Shown piece by piece: positions 55,801 through 64,000 of a stretch of DNA of 64,000 bases. The position numbers and the translations under genes are program-made. The notes beneath the pieces were generated by a model. It was not told where the DNA came from. It ran no database searches and was given only the letters and a program-made list of their open reading frames with translations. This stretch comes from Sedimenticola hydrogenitrophicus (GTDB lineage Bacteria > Pseudomonadota > Gammaproteobacteria > Chromatiales > Chromatiaceae): contig NZ_JAQGEI010000006.1 in assembly GCF_029017505.1 (NCBI RefSeq), positions 62,001-126,000 on the forward strand, in the 5' to 3' direction. Within the stretch, counting starts at the first letter, position 1. Every line of letters begins with the position of its first letter.

Positions 55801-57807
55801 TTAGGCCAGCAGCCCCTTCCCCTGCAGTGACTTGATCTGGTCGCGCAGCCGGGCGGCCTCCTCGAACTCCAGATCGCGGGCGTGCTGGTACATCTCTTTT
55901 TCCAGCTCCTGGATACGCTTCGCCATCTGCTTCGGCGACAAGGCAGCGTACTCCGCCGTCTCCTCGGCCACCTTGGCGAAACGTTTGGCGGACATGGGGC
56001 CGCCGACGCGCGCCCCCTCCATGATGTCGGCCACCGACTTGCGAATGCTCTGGGGGGTGATGCCGTGGGCGATATTGTGGGCGACCTGCTTCTCGCGTCG
56101 CCGGTCGGTCTCATCGATCGCACGCTGCATTGAGCCAGTCACCCGGTCGGCATAGAGAATCGCCTTGCCGTTGATATTGCGCGCGGCCCGGCCGATGGTC
56201 TGGATCAGCGCCCCTTCAGAACGCAGGAAGCCCTCCTTGTCCGCATCCAGGATCGCCACCAGGGAGACTTCCGGCATGTCCAGTCCCTCGCGCAGCAGGT
56301 TGATCCCCACCAGGACATCGAACTCGCCCAGGCGCAGATCACGAATGATCTCCACCCGCTCCACCGTCTCGATATCCGAGTGCAGATAGCGCACCCGGAT
56401 GCCGTGGTCATTCAGATAGTCGGTCAGATCCTCCGCCATGCGCTTGGTCAGAGTGGTGACCAGCACCCGCTCCTTTACGGCAACACGCAGATTGATCTCC
56501 GAGAGCAGATCATCCACCTGGGTGCCGGCGGGACGTACCTCCAGCTCCGGGTCCACCAGCCCGGTGGGGCGCACCACCTGCTCGATCACCGCGCCGGAAT
56601 GCTCCAGTTCGTAGGCGCGCGGGGTGGCGGAGACATAGATGGTCTGGGGCGAGCGCTGCTCGAACTCCTCGAAACGCAGCGGCCGGTTGTCCAGAGCCGA
56701 GGGCAGGCGGAAACCGTACTCCACCAGGGTCTCCTTGCGTGAGCGGTCACCACGGAACATGCCGCCCACCTGGGGGATGGAGACATGGCTCTCATCCACC
56801 ACCAGCAGGGCGCTCTCCGGCAGGTAGTCAAACAGGGTTGGGGGTGCCTCGCCCGCCTGGCGCCCGGAGAGGTAGCGGGAGTAGTTCTCGATGCCGGAAC
56901 AGTAGCCCAGTTCCAGGATCATCTCGATATCGAAGCGGGTGCGCTGCTCGAGGCGCTGCGCCTCCACCAGCTTGTTGGCCTCACGCAGCTGCTCCAGGCG
57001 CTCCTTCAGCTCGACCTTGATCTGCTCCACCGCGGCCAGCAGGGTCTCGCGCGGGGTGACGTAGTGGGACTTGGGATAGATGGTGTAGCGCGGCACCTTG
57101 CGCAGGATCTCGCCGGTGAGCGGATCGAACAGGGCGATCGACTCTACCTCACCGTCAAACAGCTCCAGCCGCACCGCCTCCCCGTCCGACTCGGCCGGAT
57201 AGATATCGATCAGCTCACCGCGAACCCGGTAGGTGGCGCGGTGCAGTTCCACATCGTTGCGGGTGTACTGCAGCTCGGCCAGGCGGCGCAGAATGGCGCG
57301 CTGATCCAGCACATCACCACGCACCAGGTGTAGCACCATGCTGAGATAGGAACGCGGATCACCCAGGCCGTAGATACAGGAGACGGTGGTGACAATGATG
57401 GTGTCCGGCCGCTCCAGCAGCGCCTTGGTGGCGGAGAGCCGCATCTGCTCGATATGCTCGTTGATCGAGGCGTCCTTCTCGATGAAGGTGTCCGAGGAGG
57501 GAACGTAGGCCTCCGGCTGGTAATAGTCGTAATAGGAGACGAAGTACTCCACCGAATTGTGCGGAAAAAACTCCTTCATCTCGCCATACAGCTGCGCCGC
57601 CAGGGTCTTGTTGTGCACCAGCACCAGGGTGGGCCGCTGCAGCTCCTGAACCACGTTGGCGATGGTGAAGGTCTTGCCCGAACCGGTCACCCCCAGCAGG
57701 GTCAGCCCCGCCTCGCCATCCCGCAGCCCCTCAATCAGCCGGCGGATCGCCTCCGGCTGATCACCGGCCGGCGAGAAATCGGATACTAGTTGGAAGCTCT
57801 TGGTCAT
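55801..57807 (-). CDS. uvrB: excinuclease ABC subunit B
   Basis: 668 residues from ATG 57807 ([18 protein letters not shown]); a frame from 57843 is also open. Helicase-like protein of nucleotide excision repair: Walker A GVTGSGKT (about 38-45), damage-binding beta-hairpin [12 protein letters not shown] (about 91-102), TIYVSATP, and a C-terminal UvrC-binding helix pair ([22 protein letters not shown]). Length is normal. Confidence 0.96.
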   Translation of the reverse strand: MTKSFQLVSDFSPAGDQPEAIRRLIEGLRDGEAGLTLLGVTGSGKTFTIANVVQELQRPTLVLVHNKTLAAQLYGEMKEFFPHNSVEYFVSYYDYYQPEAYVPSSDTFIEKDASINEHIEQMRLSATKALLERPDTIIVTTVSCIYGLGDPRSYLSMVLHLVRGDVLDQRAILRRLAELQYTRNDVELHRATYRVRGELIDIYPAESDGEAVRLELFDGEVESIALFDPLTGEILRKVPRYTIYPKSHYVTPRETLLAAVEQIKVELKERLEQLREANKLVEAQRLEQRTRFDIEMILELGYCSGIENYSRYLSGRQAGEAPPTLFDYLPESALLVVDESHVSIPQVGGMFRGDRSRKETLVEYGFRLPSALDNRPLRFEEFEQRSPQTIYVSATPRAYELEHSGAVIEQVVRPTGLVDPELEVRPAGTQVDDLLSEINLRVAVKERVLVTTLTKRMAEDLTDYLNDHGIRVRYLHSDIETVERVEIIRDLRLGEFDVLVGINLLREGLDMPEVSLVAILDADKEGFLRSEGALIQTIGRAARNINGKAILYADRVTGSMQRAIDETDRRREKQVAHNIAHGITPQSIRKSVADIMEGARVGGPMSAKRFAKVAEETAEYAALSPKQMAKRIQELEKEMYQHARDLEFEEAARLRDQIKSLQGKGLLA

Positions 57808-57930
57808 ATCAATCGGAAAATTCCTACGGGGGGTTCGCGACAATCCTATCCTGAGCCGCTGCCGGTCACGCTAGATTTCACCCTTGGGGTACAAAGGAAT
57901 TGTGCCACAACCAGACAAAGGAGTGTCATC

Positions 57931-58488
57931 GTGAAATCTCATGTTATTGGGAGCATAACCCATGGTAAGGGGGTAACCCTGCTGGAGCTGTTGACCACTC
58001 TGGCCATCGGCAGCATCACCCTCTCCCTGGCCGTACCCGCCATGGCCACCCTCACCGGCAACAACGCCCGCACCGGCTCAATCAACACCTTGGTCAGCCA
58101 TATCCAGCTGGCCCGCAGCGAGGCGATAACCCGTGCCAGGCGCACCATACTCTGTCCCAGCCTGGACGGACAGACCTGCTATGACAGCACCACCTGGAAT
58201 CAGGGCTATATCCTGGTCGAGGACAGCAACAATAACAAAATGGTTGACCCCGGTGACCAGCTGCTGCGGGTATTTCAGGGTCTGGACCAGCGAATTACGA
58301 TCCACTCTACGGTCAATCGCAAGCGCATCCTCTTCAACTCGCTGGGTATGTCACCCGGCTACAATCTGACGCTCAGTTTCTGCGATCAACAGCAAATAGC
58401 CGAACCGAAGGCGGTGATCGTCTCCAACACCGGCCGTCCACGCCTGTCAAAGACCAAACCCGATGGCTCACCGATCGACTGCCCGTGA
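57931..58488 (+). CDS. GspH/FimT-family minor pseudopilin
   Basis: 185 residues starting at GTG 57931, with AAGGAG 7 bases upstream. Class III signal: after HGKG the mature protein begins VTLLELLTTLAIGSITLSLA, the prepilin-peptidase site and N-terminal helix of type IV pilins. The C-terminal part is a GspH/FimT-like globular domain with two Cys (CPSLDGQTC). Longer upstream frames lack support. It probably initiates or caps a type IV pilus; other pil genes are not here. Confidence 0.88.
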   Translation: MKSHVIGSITHGKGVTLLELLTTLAIGSITLSLAVPAMATLTGNNARTGSINTLVSHIQLARSEAITRARRTILCPSLDGQTCYDSTTWNQGYILVEDSNNNKMVDPGDQLLRVFQGLDQRITIHSTVNRKRILFNSLGMSPGYNLTLSFCDQQQIAEPKAVIVSNTGRPRLSKTKPDGSPIDCP

Positions 58489-58564
58489 GGGCGGAACCCG
58501 ATCAGGTCAGAACAGGGGGCAATTACGACCCGCGGGGCGGAAGAAAACTTTTTCCCCCGCACCC

Positions 58565-58593
58565 TTGACCACACCGGGATAGCTGATTAGTAT
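58565..58593 (+). promoter_or_regulatory. sigma-70 promoter of tRNA-Asn
   Basis: TTGACC, 17-base spacer, TAGTAT, then GC-rich ACGCGCC, 17 bases before the tRNA. Confidence 0.75.
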
Positions 58594-58609
58594 ACGCGCC
58601 TCGACACAT

Positions 58610-58685
58610 TCCTCGGTAGCTCAGTTGGTAGAGCGGGTGACTGTTAATCACTAGGTCGGCGGTTCGAGCCCGTCCCGAGGAGCCA
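58610..58685 (+). tRNA. tRNA-Asn (GTT anticodon)
   Basis: Full cloverleaf: acceptor TCCTCGG / CCGAGGA, D-arm AGCTCAGTTGGTAGAGC, anticodon stem around loop CTGTTAA (anticodon GTT), T-arm GGTTCGAGCCC, discriminator G, and encoded CCA. Confidence 0.96.
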
Positions 58686-58693
58686 TACAATCA

Positions 58694-58727
58694 ACGGCTT
58701 ACGTTCACCCGACGTAAGCCGTTTTTC
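58694..58727 (+). terminator. intrinsic terminator after tRNA-Asn
   Basis: ACGGCTTACG / CGTAAGCCGT hairpin followed by TTTTTCTTT. Confidence 0.85.
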
Positions 58728-58949
58728 TTTGTGTCCCAGTTATGTCCCACCGCTGAACTGATCCGCTCCCGGAATCTCACTCGTAAAACAGCCCGATACC
58801 ATTTCAGCCCTGAACCATTCAAAAGCTGGTTGAGGAACCGGAAAGCCAAAATACCGAAATCCCGGTATTTACAGCCAAAGACCAAAACGGCGGTATCTTC
58901 GCCCACGAGTTGTCGGCGGTGATCGGGTGAGGAAAGATCCCTCTCCACC
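58728..58949 (+). other. non-coding stretch downstream of tRNA-Asn, possible integration scar
   Basis: Begins with TGTGTCCCAGTTATGTCCCA, a spaced GTCCCA repeat of the kind often seen next to integrase attachment sites. A stop-to-stop frame at 58814-58930 (ending DQNGGIFAHELSAVIG) lacks a start codon and looks like a gene fragment. No integrase is visible. Confidence 0.35.
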
Positions 58950-58978
58950 TTGATAAGTGTATCGTGTCGCGATACACT
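58950..58978 (+). promoter_or_regulatory. promoter and palindromic operator of the HigBA operon
   Basis: TTGATA (58950-58955), 17-base spacer, TACACT (58973-58978). The spacer and -10 are covered by a perfect inverted repeat AGTGTATCG-TGTCG-CGATACACT (58956-58978), suited to repression by HigA. The toxin ATG lies only 5 bases after the -10 box, so the transcript may be leaderless. Confidence 0.7.
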
Positions 58979-58983
58979 AAACC

Positions 58984-59262
58984 ATGATTAAGAGTTGGCA
59001 GCATAAAGGAATTAAGCGGTTCTTCGAAACCGGGTCCAAACAGGGAATACAGGCCAGCCATGCCGACAAGCTGAGTCGCCAATTAGCTAAACTTGATGAG
59101 GCAACTACCCCGGAAGATATGAATATCATCGGTTGGGGGCTTCACCCGCTGAAAGGAGATTTAGCTGGCCATTTTTCAGTGAAGGTTAACGGGAATTGGC
59201 GATTAACCTTTACGTTTGAAAGCGGCGATGCAGTTCTGGTGGATTATCAGGACTACCATTGA
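58984..59262 (+). CDS. higB: HigB-type toxin (RelE superfamily)
   Basis: 92 residues with the HigB/RelE-family sequence: MIKSWQHKGIKRFFETGSKQG, central LDEATTPEDMNIIGWGLHPLKGDLAGHFSVKVNGNWRL (family motif, read in part) and FTFESGDAVLVDYQDYH. Members cleave mRNA on the ribosome. Toxin-first gene order is usual for HigBA. No ribosome binding site is seen, consistent with the predicted leaderless start. The antitoxin follows after 12 bases. Confidence 0.92.
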   Translation: MIKSWQHKGIKRFFETGSKQGIQASHADKLSRQLAKLDEATTPEDMNIIGWGLHPLKGDLAGHFSVKVNGNWRLTFTFESGDAVLVDYQDYH

Positions 59263-59274
59263 GAAGAGGCAATT

Positions 59275-59553
59275 ATGAGTAATATGTTCAACCCCCCACA
59301 TCCCGGCTCGATCTTAAGAGAAGACGTCCTGCCTGCAATGGCAATCAGTGTTACCGAAGCCGCCAAGCGGCTGGGCGTAAGCCGTGTTACTCTGTCTCGC
59401 GTGCTTAATGAAAAGGCAGCAATCTCTCCAGAAATGGCACTGAAGATCGAAGATTGGCTGGGTGTCAATAATGGCGGTCGCGCTGAGACTTGGTCCGGCA
59501 TGCAGCTTAAACACGATATGTGGCACGCCAGGCAGAAGCACCAGGCGGCTTAG
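59275..59553 (+). CDS. higA: HigA-type antitoxin
   Basis: 92-residue helix-turn-helix protein: NPPHPGSILREDVLPAMAIS followed by TEAAKRLGVSRVTLSRVLNEKAAISPEMALKIE, the XRE-type domain of HigA. AGAGG precedes the ATG. It neutralises HigB and should bind the palindrome at 58956-58978. Confidence 0.93.
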   Translation: MSNMFNPPHPGSILREDVLPAMAISVTEAAKRLGVSRVTLSRVLNEKAAISPEMALKIEDWLGVNNGGRAETWSGMQLKHDMWHARQKHQAA

Positions 59554-59651
59554 ATTATGACCCCGGTTGCAATGCGATTGGCTGCATCCCCCCGGTGTCA
59601 GAATAGTTGCCGTGTGAATGGACCCTGTAAAACCGTGCAAAGGAGCAGAAA

Positions 59652-60539
59652 ATGCCCAGCCTATCGCTGTTGCAAACATTTTTTCGCGAAGTAATTACCC
59701 GGGAACGCAGTAAGCGTGTTACCGAACCGAACCTGGTGATGGATGACCCGGACAAGGTGGCGGCCTATACCCGGGCGGGGCGGGAAGATGGTGTGATGGC
59801 CCCGGTCTACCTCTTCCACTGTGCCCAAATCTGCGAAGTGATCAAACCCGGAGACACGGTGGTGGACCTGGGGTGCGGCCCCGCGACTCAACTGGCCATG
59901 GTGGCCAGGCTCAACCCCGATGCGACCGTGATAGGGATCGACCTTTCGGATGAGATGCTCCATAGAGCCCGTGACTATGTTGGAGGCCAGTCATTGCGCA
60001 ACGTGGAATTCCAGGCGGGCGATATTTCGAATCTCGCCATGTTTCCCGATGCGTCCGTCGATGCCCTGTATTCCACCGTGGCGCTTCACCACCTGCCGGA
60101 TTTCGCGACGCTGGAGAAAACCTTTTCGGAAATCAGCCGGGTGTTAAAGCCCGGCGGCGGTTTATATGTTGTCGATTTCGGCCACTTGAAGTCAGAAAAA
60201 TCCATCGCCTATTTCGCCCACCAATACGCCAGACAGCAACCCGAGCTGTTTACCCTGGATTACTTGTATTCCTTGCGCGCCGCTTTTTCCAGGGATGATT
60301 TTGTCGCGCTCACCAAAAAATATTTTGGTGAGCGAATGGCGGTCAAGTCGACTTTTCTAATGCCCTATATGGTCGCGGTAAAGAGCCCTCCCCGGGCCGA
60401 CCTGAATAATACCTTGTTAAAAGGGGAGCTTAAAAACCTGTACAACCGGTTGCCGGGCTACCACAAAAAGGATTTGTCGGATCTTACATTGTTCTTTCGG
60501 TTGGGGGGATTGCAAAGTCAATATTTGAGCCACCTCTGA
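59652..60539 (+). CDS. class I SAM-dependent methyltransferase
   Basis: 295 residues. The Rossmann fold starts near residue 65: motif I VVDLGCGPATQLA (about 74-86), acidic motif IGIDLSDEML (about 97-106), motif LYSTVALHHLPD (about 140-151) and LKPGGGLYVVDFG (about 172-184). AAGGAG lies before the ATG. The substrate is unknown; the C-terminal 80 residues are family-specific. It lies between HigBA and the PEP-CTERM genes. Confidence 0.88.
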   Translation: MPSLSLLQTFFREVITRERSKRVTEPNLVMDDPDKVAAYTRAGREDGVMAPVYLFHCAQICEVIKPGDTVVDLGCGPATQLAMVARLNPDATVIGIDLSDEMLHRARDYVGGQSLRNVEFQAGDISNLAMFPDASVDALYSTVALHHLPDFATLEKTFSEISRVLKPGGGLYVVDFGHLKSEKSIAYFAHQYARQQPELFTLDYLYSLRAAFSRDDFVALTKKYFGERMAVKSTFLMPYMVAVKSPPRADLNNTLLKGELKNLYNRLPGYHKKDLSDLTLFFRLGGLQSQYLSHL

Positions 60540-60574
60540 GCTGGGACCTACCCCATCAAATGACCGCCTCCCTT

Positions 60575-60600
60575 CGTTCTCACGCTACCGCGTGGGAATG
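60575..60600. repeat. short REP-like hairpin
   Basis: CGTTCTCACGC / GCGTGGGAATG inverted repeat in the 271-base gap after the methyltransferase gene, of the widespread GTGGGAACG palindrome type. Confidence 0.6.
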
Positions 60601-60738
60601 AATAACCTTCGAGCAGGGAACTTAGACCATCAATGGCCGCCGGCAGGTGTCCGTTTTTTTTACAAATCCAGCGACACCAAGATGGTTTAAAGCGTTGGTG
60701 GATATCTAAGTTACGGATGCACAAAAGAAAAAAAACAT

Positions 60739-60754
60739 TGGCGCATTGCTTGCT
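60739..60754 (+). promoter_or_regulatory. sigma-54 type promoter of the PEP-CTERM gene
   Basis: TGGCGCATTGCTTGCT agrees with the sigma-54 consensus TGGCAC-N5-TTGC at all but one position (G for A at position 5), with GG and GC ten bases apart. It lies 56 bases before the ATG. PEP-CTERM genes elsewhere are known to be activated by PrsK/PrsR with RpoN. Confidence 0.7.
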
Positions 60755-60810
60755 TTGTTTAAGTTGGCGGAACTGGTTAATAACGATTCATTATTTCTTG
60801 GGTGACTAAA

Positions 60811-61956
60811 ATGGATACTTCAAGGCTTGTGAAAGTTTTAGTGGGCCTGGCCTTTACGTCGGTGGCGAGCGGGGCGCTGGCACTGGACTTCGAGGCTGAC
60901 GGCATCCCCTATGTACAATACGGTGATGGTCAGTCGTACTCCCTGCCCATCTCTCAATTTATCGATGGCTGTGAGGGACCTGGCTGCGATTACTACGTGA
61001 AATCGACGCCGGGTGAAATCAAGGATCTGACGGTGCTGGGGACCGGAAGCAGTGGTGTGCCTGTAACCACCAACACTACCGGCATGGATGGCGCCTATGA
61101 GACGCCTTCCGGGGTCTCCGGGGAGGCTTTTTTCAGCACCCCGACCTTTACCGACCCCGATGACGCCAACGACGACAACGTCAACAACGATTATGCGCAA
61201 AGCTGGGACGCGTCCCTGACGTCGCTGCAGAGTTTCCTGAATGGCGAGGAGATGATCTTTTTCTTCAACAACAATCAGCAGAACAGCTTGGGTGCGGCCG
61301 CTCAAACCCTGGCCGCCTGGGCACAACTGTGGATTACCGATGACCTCGGCAACCTGGTTGGGGAGGTCTACGAGTTTACCAACAATAACGAACCCTACAA
61401 CCTGGTTTCCCAGGGCGGTGGCGGTGTAGTGAACGGGGATGTAACCACTTATAGTTCAGGTGTTCTCGACCCGTTAACCAACAACCCGGATGGCGACGGC
61501 ACGGACGGCGATACCGACTATGTGCTCTCCGGCGGCCAAATCTGCCTGTCGAACGCGTTTTTGCCGGTACCCTGCGATGGTAGCGAAGCCTTTGGTCCGT
61601 TCAACCACAACCTGGGCGCCGACGAAGTTGCCTATGCCATTATCTTCCCGGAATTGAATGACGCCCTCGCGGGTCTCTTCGCTGGCGGGCTGGATTTGAG
61701 CGACTACACCCTGCATGTGGATTTCCGCCTCGGGTGCGACCCATTTCTGTACAATGATGATGGGACTGGGGATATCTGTACGGGCAGCACGCTTGGATTC
61801 GGCAAGAGCCTGAACAATGGTTTCGAGCAACTGTTCATAGGTACGAGGGAAACGGTAACCCAGGTACCGGAGCCGGGCTCCCTGGCCCTGGTCGCCCTTG
61901 GTCTGCTGGGGTTCGGACTCTTCGGACGGAGATCAAGGAGGGTCGCCGACGCATAA
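60811..61956 (+). CDS. PEP-CTERM sorted extracellular protein
   Basis: 381 residues. Signal peptide (about 1-25: VLVGLAFTSVASGALA), an acidic Asn/Asp/Gly-rich mature part with DDANDDNVNNDY and DGDGTDGDTDY stretches that could bind calcium, and a textbook sorting signal at the end: VPEPGSLALVALGLLGFGLF then GRRSRR. Exosortase would cleave it on export, with release to the matrix. ATG 60811 is chosen; a GTG nine bases earlier is also open. Confidence 0.92.
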   Translation: MDTSRLVKVLVGLAFTSVASGALALDFEADGIPYVQYGDGQSYSLPISQFIDGCEGPGCDYYVKSTPGEIKDLTVLGTGSSGVPVTTNTTGMDGAYETPSGVSGEAFFSTPTFTDPDDANDDNVNNDYAQSWDASLTSLQSFLNGEEMIFFFNNNQQNSLGAAAQTLAAWAQLWITDDLGNLVGEVYEFTNNNEPYNLVSQGGGGVVNGDVTTYSSGVLDPLTNNPDGDGTDGDTDYVLSGGQICLSNAFLPVPCDGSEAFGPFNHNLGADEVAYAIIFPELNDALAGLFAGGLDLSDYTLHVDFRLGCDPFLYNDDGTGDICTGSTLGFGKSLNNGFEQLFIGTRETVTQVPEPGSLALVALGLLGFGLFGRRSRRVADA

Positions 61957-61993
61957 TACGCATAATACCGATAGCGAACGCCGCTAAACCTCG

Positions 61994-62028
61994 AGGAGCC
62001 GCGATCACAGCATCGCGGCTCCTGTTTG
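61994..62028 (+). terminator. intrinsic terminator after the PEP-CTERM gene
   Basis: AGGAGCCGCGAT / ATCGCGGCTCCT hairpin with a short loop, followed by GTTTGTT. Confidence 0.8.
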
Positions 62029-62148
62029 TTATCGCATCCCCACAGATACGGTCTATTCCCAACGAAGCGTAATGCAGTGTTGTATACTCGATCGAAACGG
62101 TGAAATTACTTGATAAACTAGCAATTCATACCGGGGGTTGTTCAGGTC

Positions 62149-64000
62149 ATGCGTAATATCATTGCTATCCCCCTCCTGGTGGTGGTTTTCACCACCTTTT
62201 ACGGCTGCGATCTTTCCCCAACCTTGAGTTCCGACGAACATCTGGCGCAGGGCAAAAAATATGTCGGGCAGCAAGCGTGGTCTTCGGCACTGATCGCCTA
62301 TAAAAACGCCGTCAGAGAGGACCCCCGGAACGCAAGGGCGCGGCTGGCGCTCGCCGAACTGGAGCTTCGCCTCGAAGACCCCATGGCGGCGGAAAAAGAG
62401 ATAAGAAAGGCCCAGGAACTGGAGGTGTCTCCCCAGTATACCCAGCCCCTCCTGGCCAGGGCCTTGCTGGCCCAGGGCAAGTACCAGGAACTGGCGGATA
62501 TGGCATTGGCGACCGATTTGACCAATGACCAACGCGCCCGGGTATTGAGCCTGGCGGGACAGGCCCAGGTCGAACTCCGGGAGTGGGAGCAGGCGGAGGA
62601 GAAATTCAATACCGCCCTGCAGTATCAACCAGACACGGTAGAGGCATTGGTGGGCATGGCGAGGCTCAAGGCCATAAAGAAGAGTAACGAGAAAGCGAGG
62701 TCTTTGTTGAGCCGGGCGCAGTCCATCGATAACGAAAATCCGGACGTTTGGTCGTTGCTGGGGGATATCGAGCGGGGTGACGGAAATCTGGCCGAGGCTG
62801 AAGAGGCCTACACCAGGGCGAAGGATCTGCAGATTATCGGTTCCCGGGACATCATCAAACGTGTTTTCGTTCGCGTCACCCAGCAAAAGTACGAAGACGC
62901 TTTTTCAGACATCCAGTATTTAAGGTCGCAATCCGACAATCGGCCCATCCTGGATTTTTCCGAAGGGCTGATCTATTTCCATCAGGGAAATTATGCGAAA
63001 GCCAAGGAATACCTGGAAAAGACGATGGCGGCAACCGATGATTACCTGCCCGCCTTCTACTACCAGGGGGCATCGAATTATTTTCTGGGCAACGATGCCC
63101 AGGCCCTGCAAGACTTGGAAGTCTACAATAACAAGATTCCTGGGGATATCAACGCGGTCCGGTTGCTGACTATCCTGAAGATCAAACAAGAGAAATACAC
63201 GGAAGCTGAAGAATTGATACGGCCGGTTGTGGAAAGACACCCGGACGACACCCTGTCCATCAGCCTTCTGGCCAGTGCATTGATGGAAAACCAGAAAGTC
63301 CTCGAGAGTGTTACCTATCTCAAAAAAGTCGCTGATCTTTCTCCGGATTCCGCCTCGGCCCGGATAGGCCTCGGCATCGGCCTGCTGACCAGGGGCGATA
63401 CCGCCAAGGGAATTTATGAGATAGAGCAGGCCAAGAAGATGGATCCCGGGGTACCGATCAATTTTGAGAAAATCATCCTGCTCCATTTGCAAAACAGGGC
63501 TTTTGACGAGGCCATAGAGGTTGCTACTGAATACTACAAGAGAAACCCTGACAATAGCGGAGCCGGGTTTCTCCTGGCAACCGCCCATATGGCCAATAGC
63601 GATCCCGAAAAGGCGAAAGTCTACTATGAAAAGACTATCGCCCTGGATCCGGGCCATCTCAACAGCCTGCACGGCCTTGCCAGAATTGCCATGCAGGAGA
63701 AATCATTTGATGAAGCAAAATCCGTCTACAACACGGCTCTCAGGCATCATCCTGGGGATTTGCGTTCCCTGGAAAACCTCGCCCTGATCGAGGCCATACA
63801 GAATAATCCCAAAGCCACGGTTGAAGCCTTGAATGCCGCCATCAAAGCGAACCCGAGGGCACTGCCTCCCCGGCTCACCCTGGGCCGTTTCTATTCGAAA
63901 ATGAATCAACCCGAAAAAGTGGTTGAGGTTCTCAAAGACTACCCTTACGGAAAAGCAGAAAATCCAACACGGCTTGCGCTGCTGGGTGAAAGCCAACTGG
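62149..64000 (+). CDS. prsT: PEP-CTERM system TPR-repeat lipoprotein PrsT (partial, runs off the window)
   Basis: The open frame of 617 codons reaches the right edge without a stop. A lipoprotein signal (LVVVFTTFYGC, lipid-modified Cys at residue 20) is followed by many TPR units: AWSSALIAYKNAVREDPRNA, EWEQAEEKFNTALQYQPDTV, NYAKAKEYLEKTM, and so on to the end. Length, lipobox and TPR chain fit PrsT, which accompanies exosortase and exopolysaccharide genes. The remainder of the system is expected to the right of the window. Confidence 0.88.
   Translation, partial: MRNIIAIPLLVVVFTTFYGCDLSPTLSSDEHLAQGKKYVGQQAWSSALIAYKNAVREDPRNARARLALAELELRLEDPMAAEKEIRKAQELEVSPQYTQPLLARALLAQGKYQELADMALATDLTNDQRARVLSLAGQAQVELREWEQAEEKFNTALQYQPDTVEALVGMARLKAIKKSNEKARSLLSRAQSIDNENPDVWSLLGDIERGDGNLAEAEEAYTRAKDLQIIGSRDIIKRVFVRVTQQKYEDAFSDIQYLRSQSDNRPILDFSEGLIYFHQGNYAKAKEYLEKTMAATDDYLPAFYYQGASNYFLGNDAQALQDLEVYNNKIPGDINAVRLLTILKIKQEKYTEAEELIRPVVERHPDDTLSISLLASALMENQKVLESVTYLKKVADLSPDSASARIGLGIGLLTRGDTAKGIYEIEQAKKMDPGVPINFEKIILLHLQNRAFDEAIEVATEYYKRNPDNSGAGFLLATAHMANSDPEKAKVYYEKTIALDPGHLNSLHGLARIAMQEKSFDEAKSVYNTALRHHPGDLRSLENLALIEAIQNNPKATVEALNAAIKANPRALPPRLTLGRFYSKMNQPEKVVEVLKDYPYGKAENPTRLALLGESQL

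Noticed and set aside
58814-58930. 38-codon frame ending DQNGGIFAHELSAVIG as a gene
   Set aside because: There is no start codon and no ribosome site; kept only as a possible fragment.

Overview
The window comes from a sulfur-oxidising gammaproteobacterium, high in G+C and probably near the Chromatiales / Sedimenticola-Thiodiazotropha group. The lineage call is inference. It rests on a sulfur globule protein, a DsrS-like protein, the gammaproteobacterial order thrS-infC-rpmI-rplT-pheS-pheT-ihfA-merR-tRNA-Pro, PmrA-type regulation and PEP-CTERM genes. No rRNA operon or CRISPR array was seen.

Layout. 1-7.4 kb is an accessory, conflict-type island: two Fic proteins, two small hypothetical genes (one split by a miniature element), a TOTE-type primase-helicase and a Phd/ParE-type toxin-antitoxin pair. 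7.7-11.4 kb holds a Na/Ca antiporter and a SulP transporter with a tandem universal stress protein. 11.4-19.2 kb is a signalling block: a FlhG/MinD-like ATPase, an HDOD-GAF histidine kinase with a REC-PAS-GGDEF-EAL partner, and a second PAS-GGDEF-EAL protein. 19.5-24.8 kb holds MoxR ATPase, VWA-like (DUF2201) and DsrS-like genes, followed by a sulfur globule protein and small genes. 24.7-29.6 kb is an envelope-modification set (PAP2 phosphatase, LtaS/EptA-like sulfatase) divergent from a PmrAB-like two-component system, with a PmrA-box-like site between them. 29.6-33.3 kb holds a CZB-type chemoreceptor, a small protein and a LysE exporter. 33.3-41.8 kb is a cobalamin-uptake locus (ABC transporter, BtuB, cobalamin riboswitch, TonB) with rsmE and pabB. 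42-50 kb is the translation cluster. 50.4-54.7 kb encodes a MacAB-like exporter with two permeases. 54.8-58.5 kb holds a PAP2 protein, UvrB and a FimT-like pseudopilin. From tRNA-Asn at 58.6 kb there is a HigBA pair, a methyltransferase and the start of a PEP-CTERM/exosortase region (a sorted protein with a sigma-54 type promoter, then the lipoprotein PrsT, cut by the window end).

The most unusual feature is the density of small non-coding mobile elements. At least five miniature inverted-repeat elements have resolvable target duplications (8 bp, 5 bp, and 3 bp of TNA type). They sit at gene edges: one splits a gene at codon 5, one replaces the C-terminus of the TOTE protein, two flank infC, and one lies between the stop codons of a PAP2 gene and uvrB. 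REP-like palindromes also occur alone or nested inside these elements. A decayed copy of the btuB 3' end lies among three palindromes next to the intact gene.
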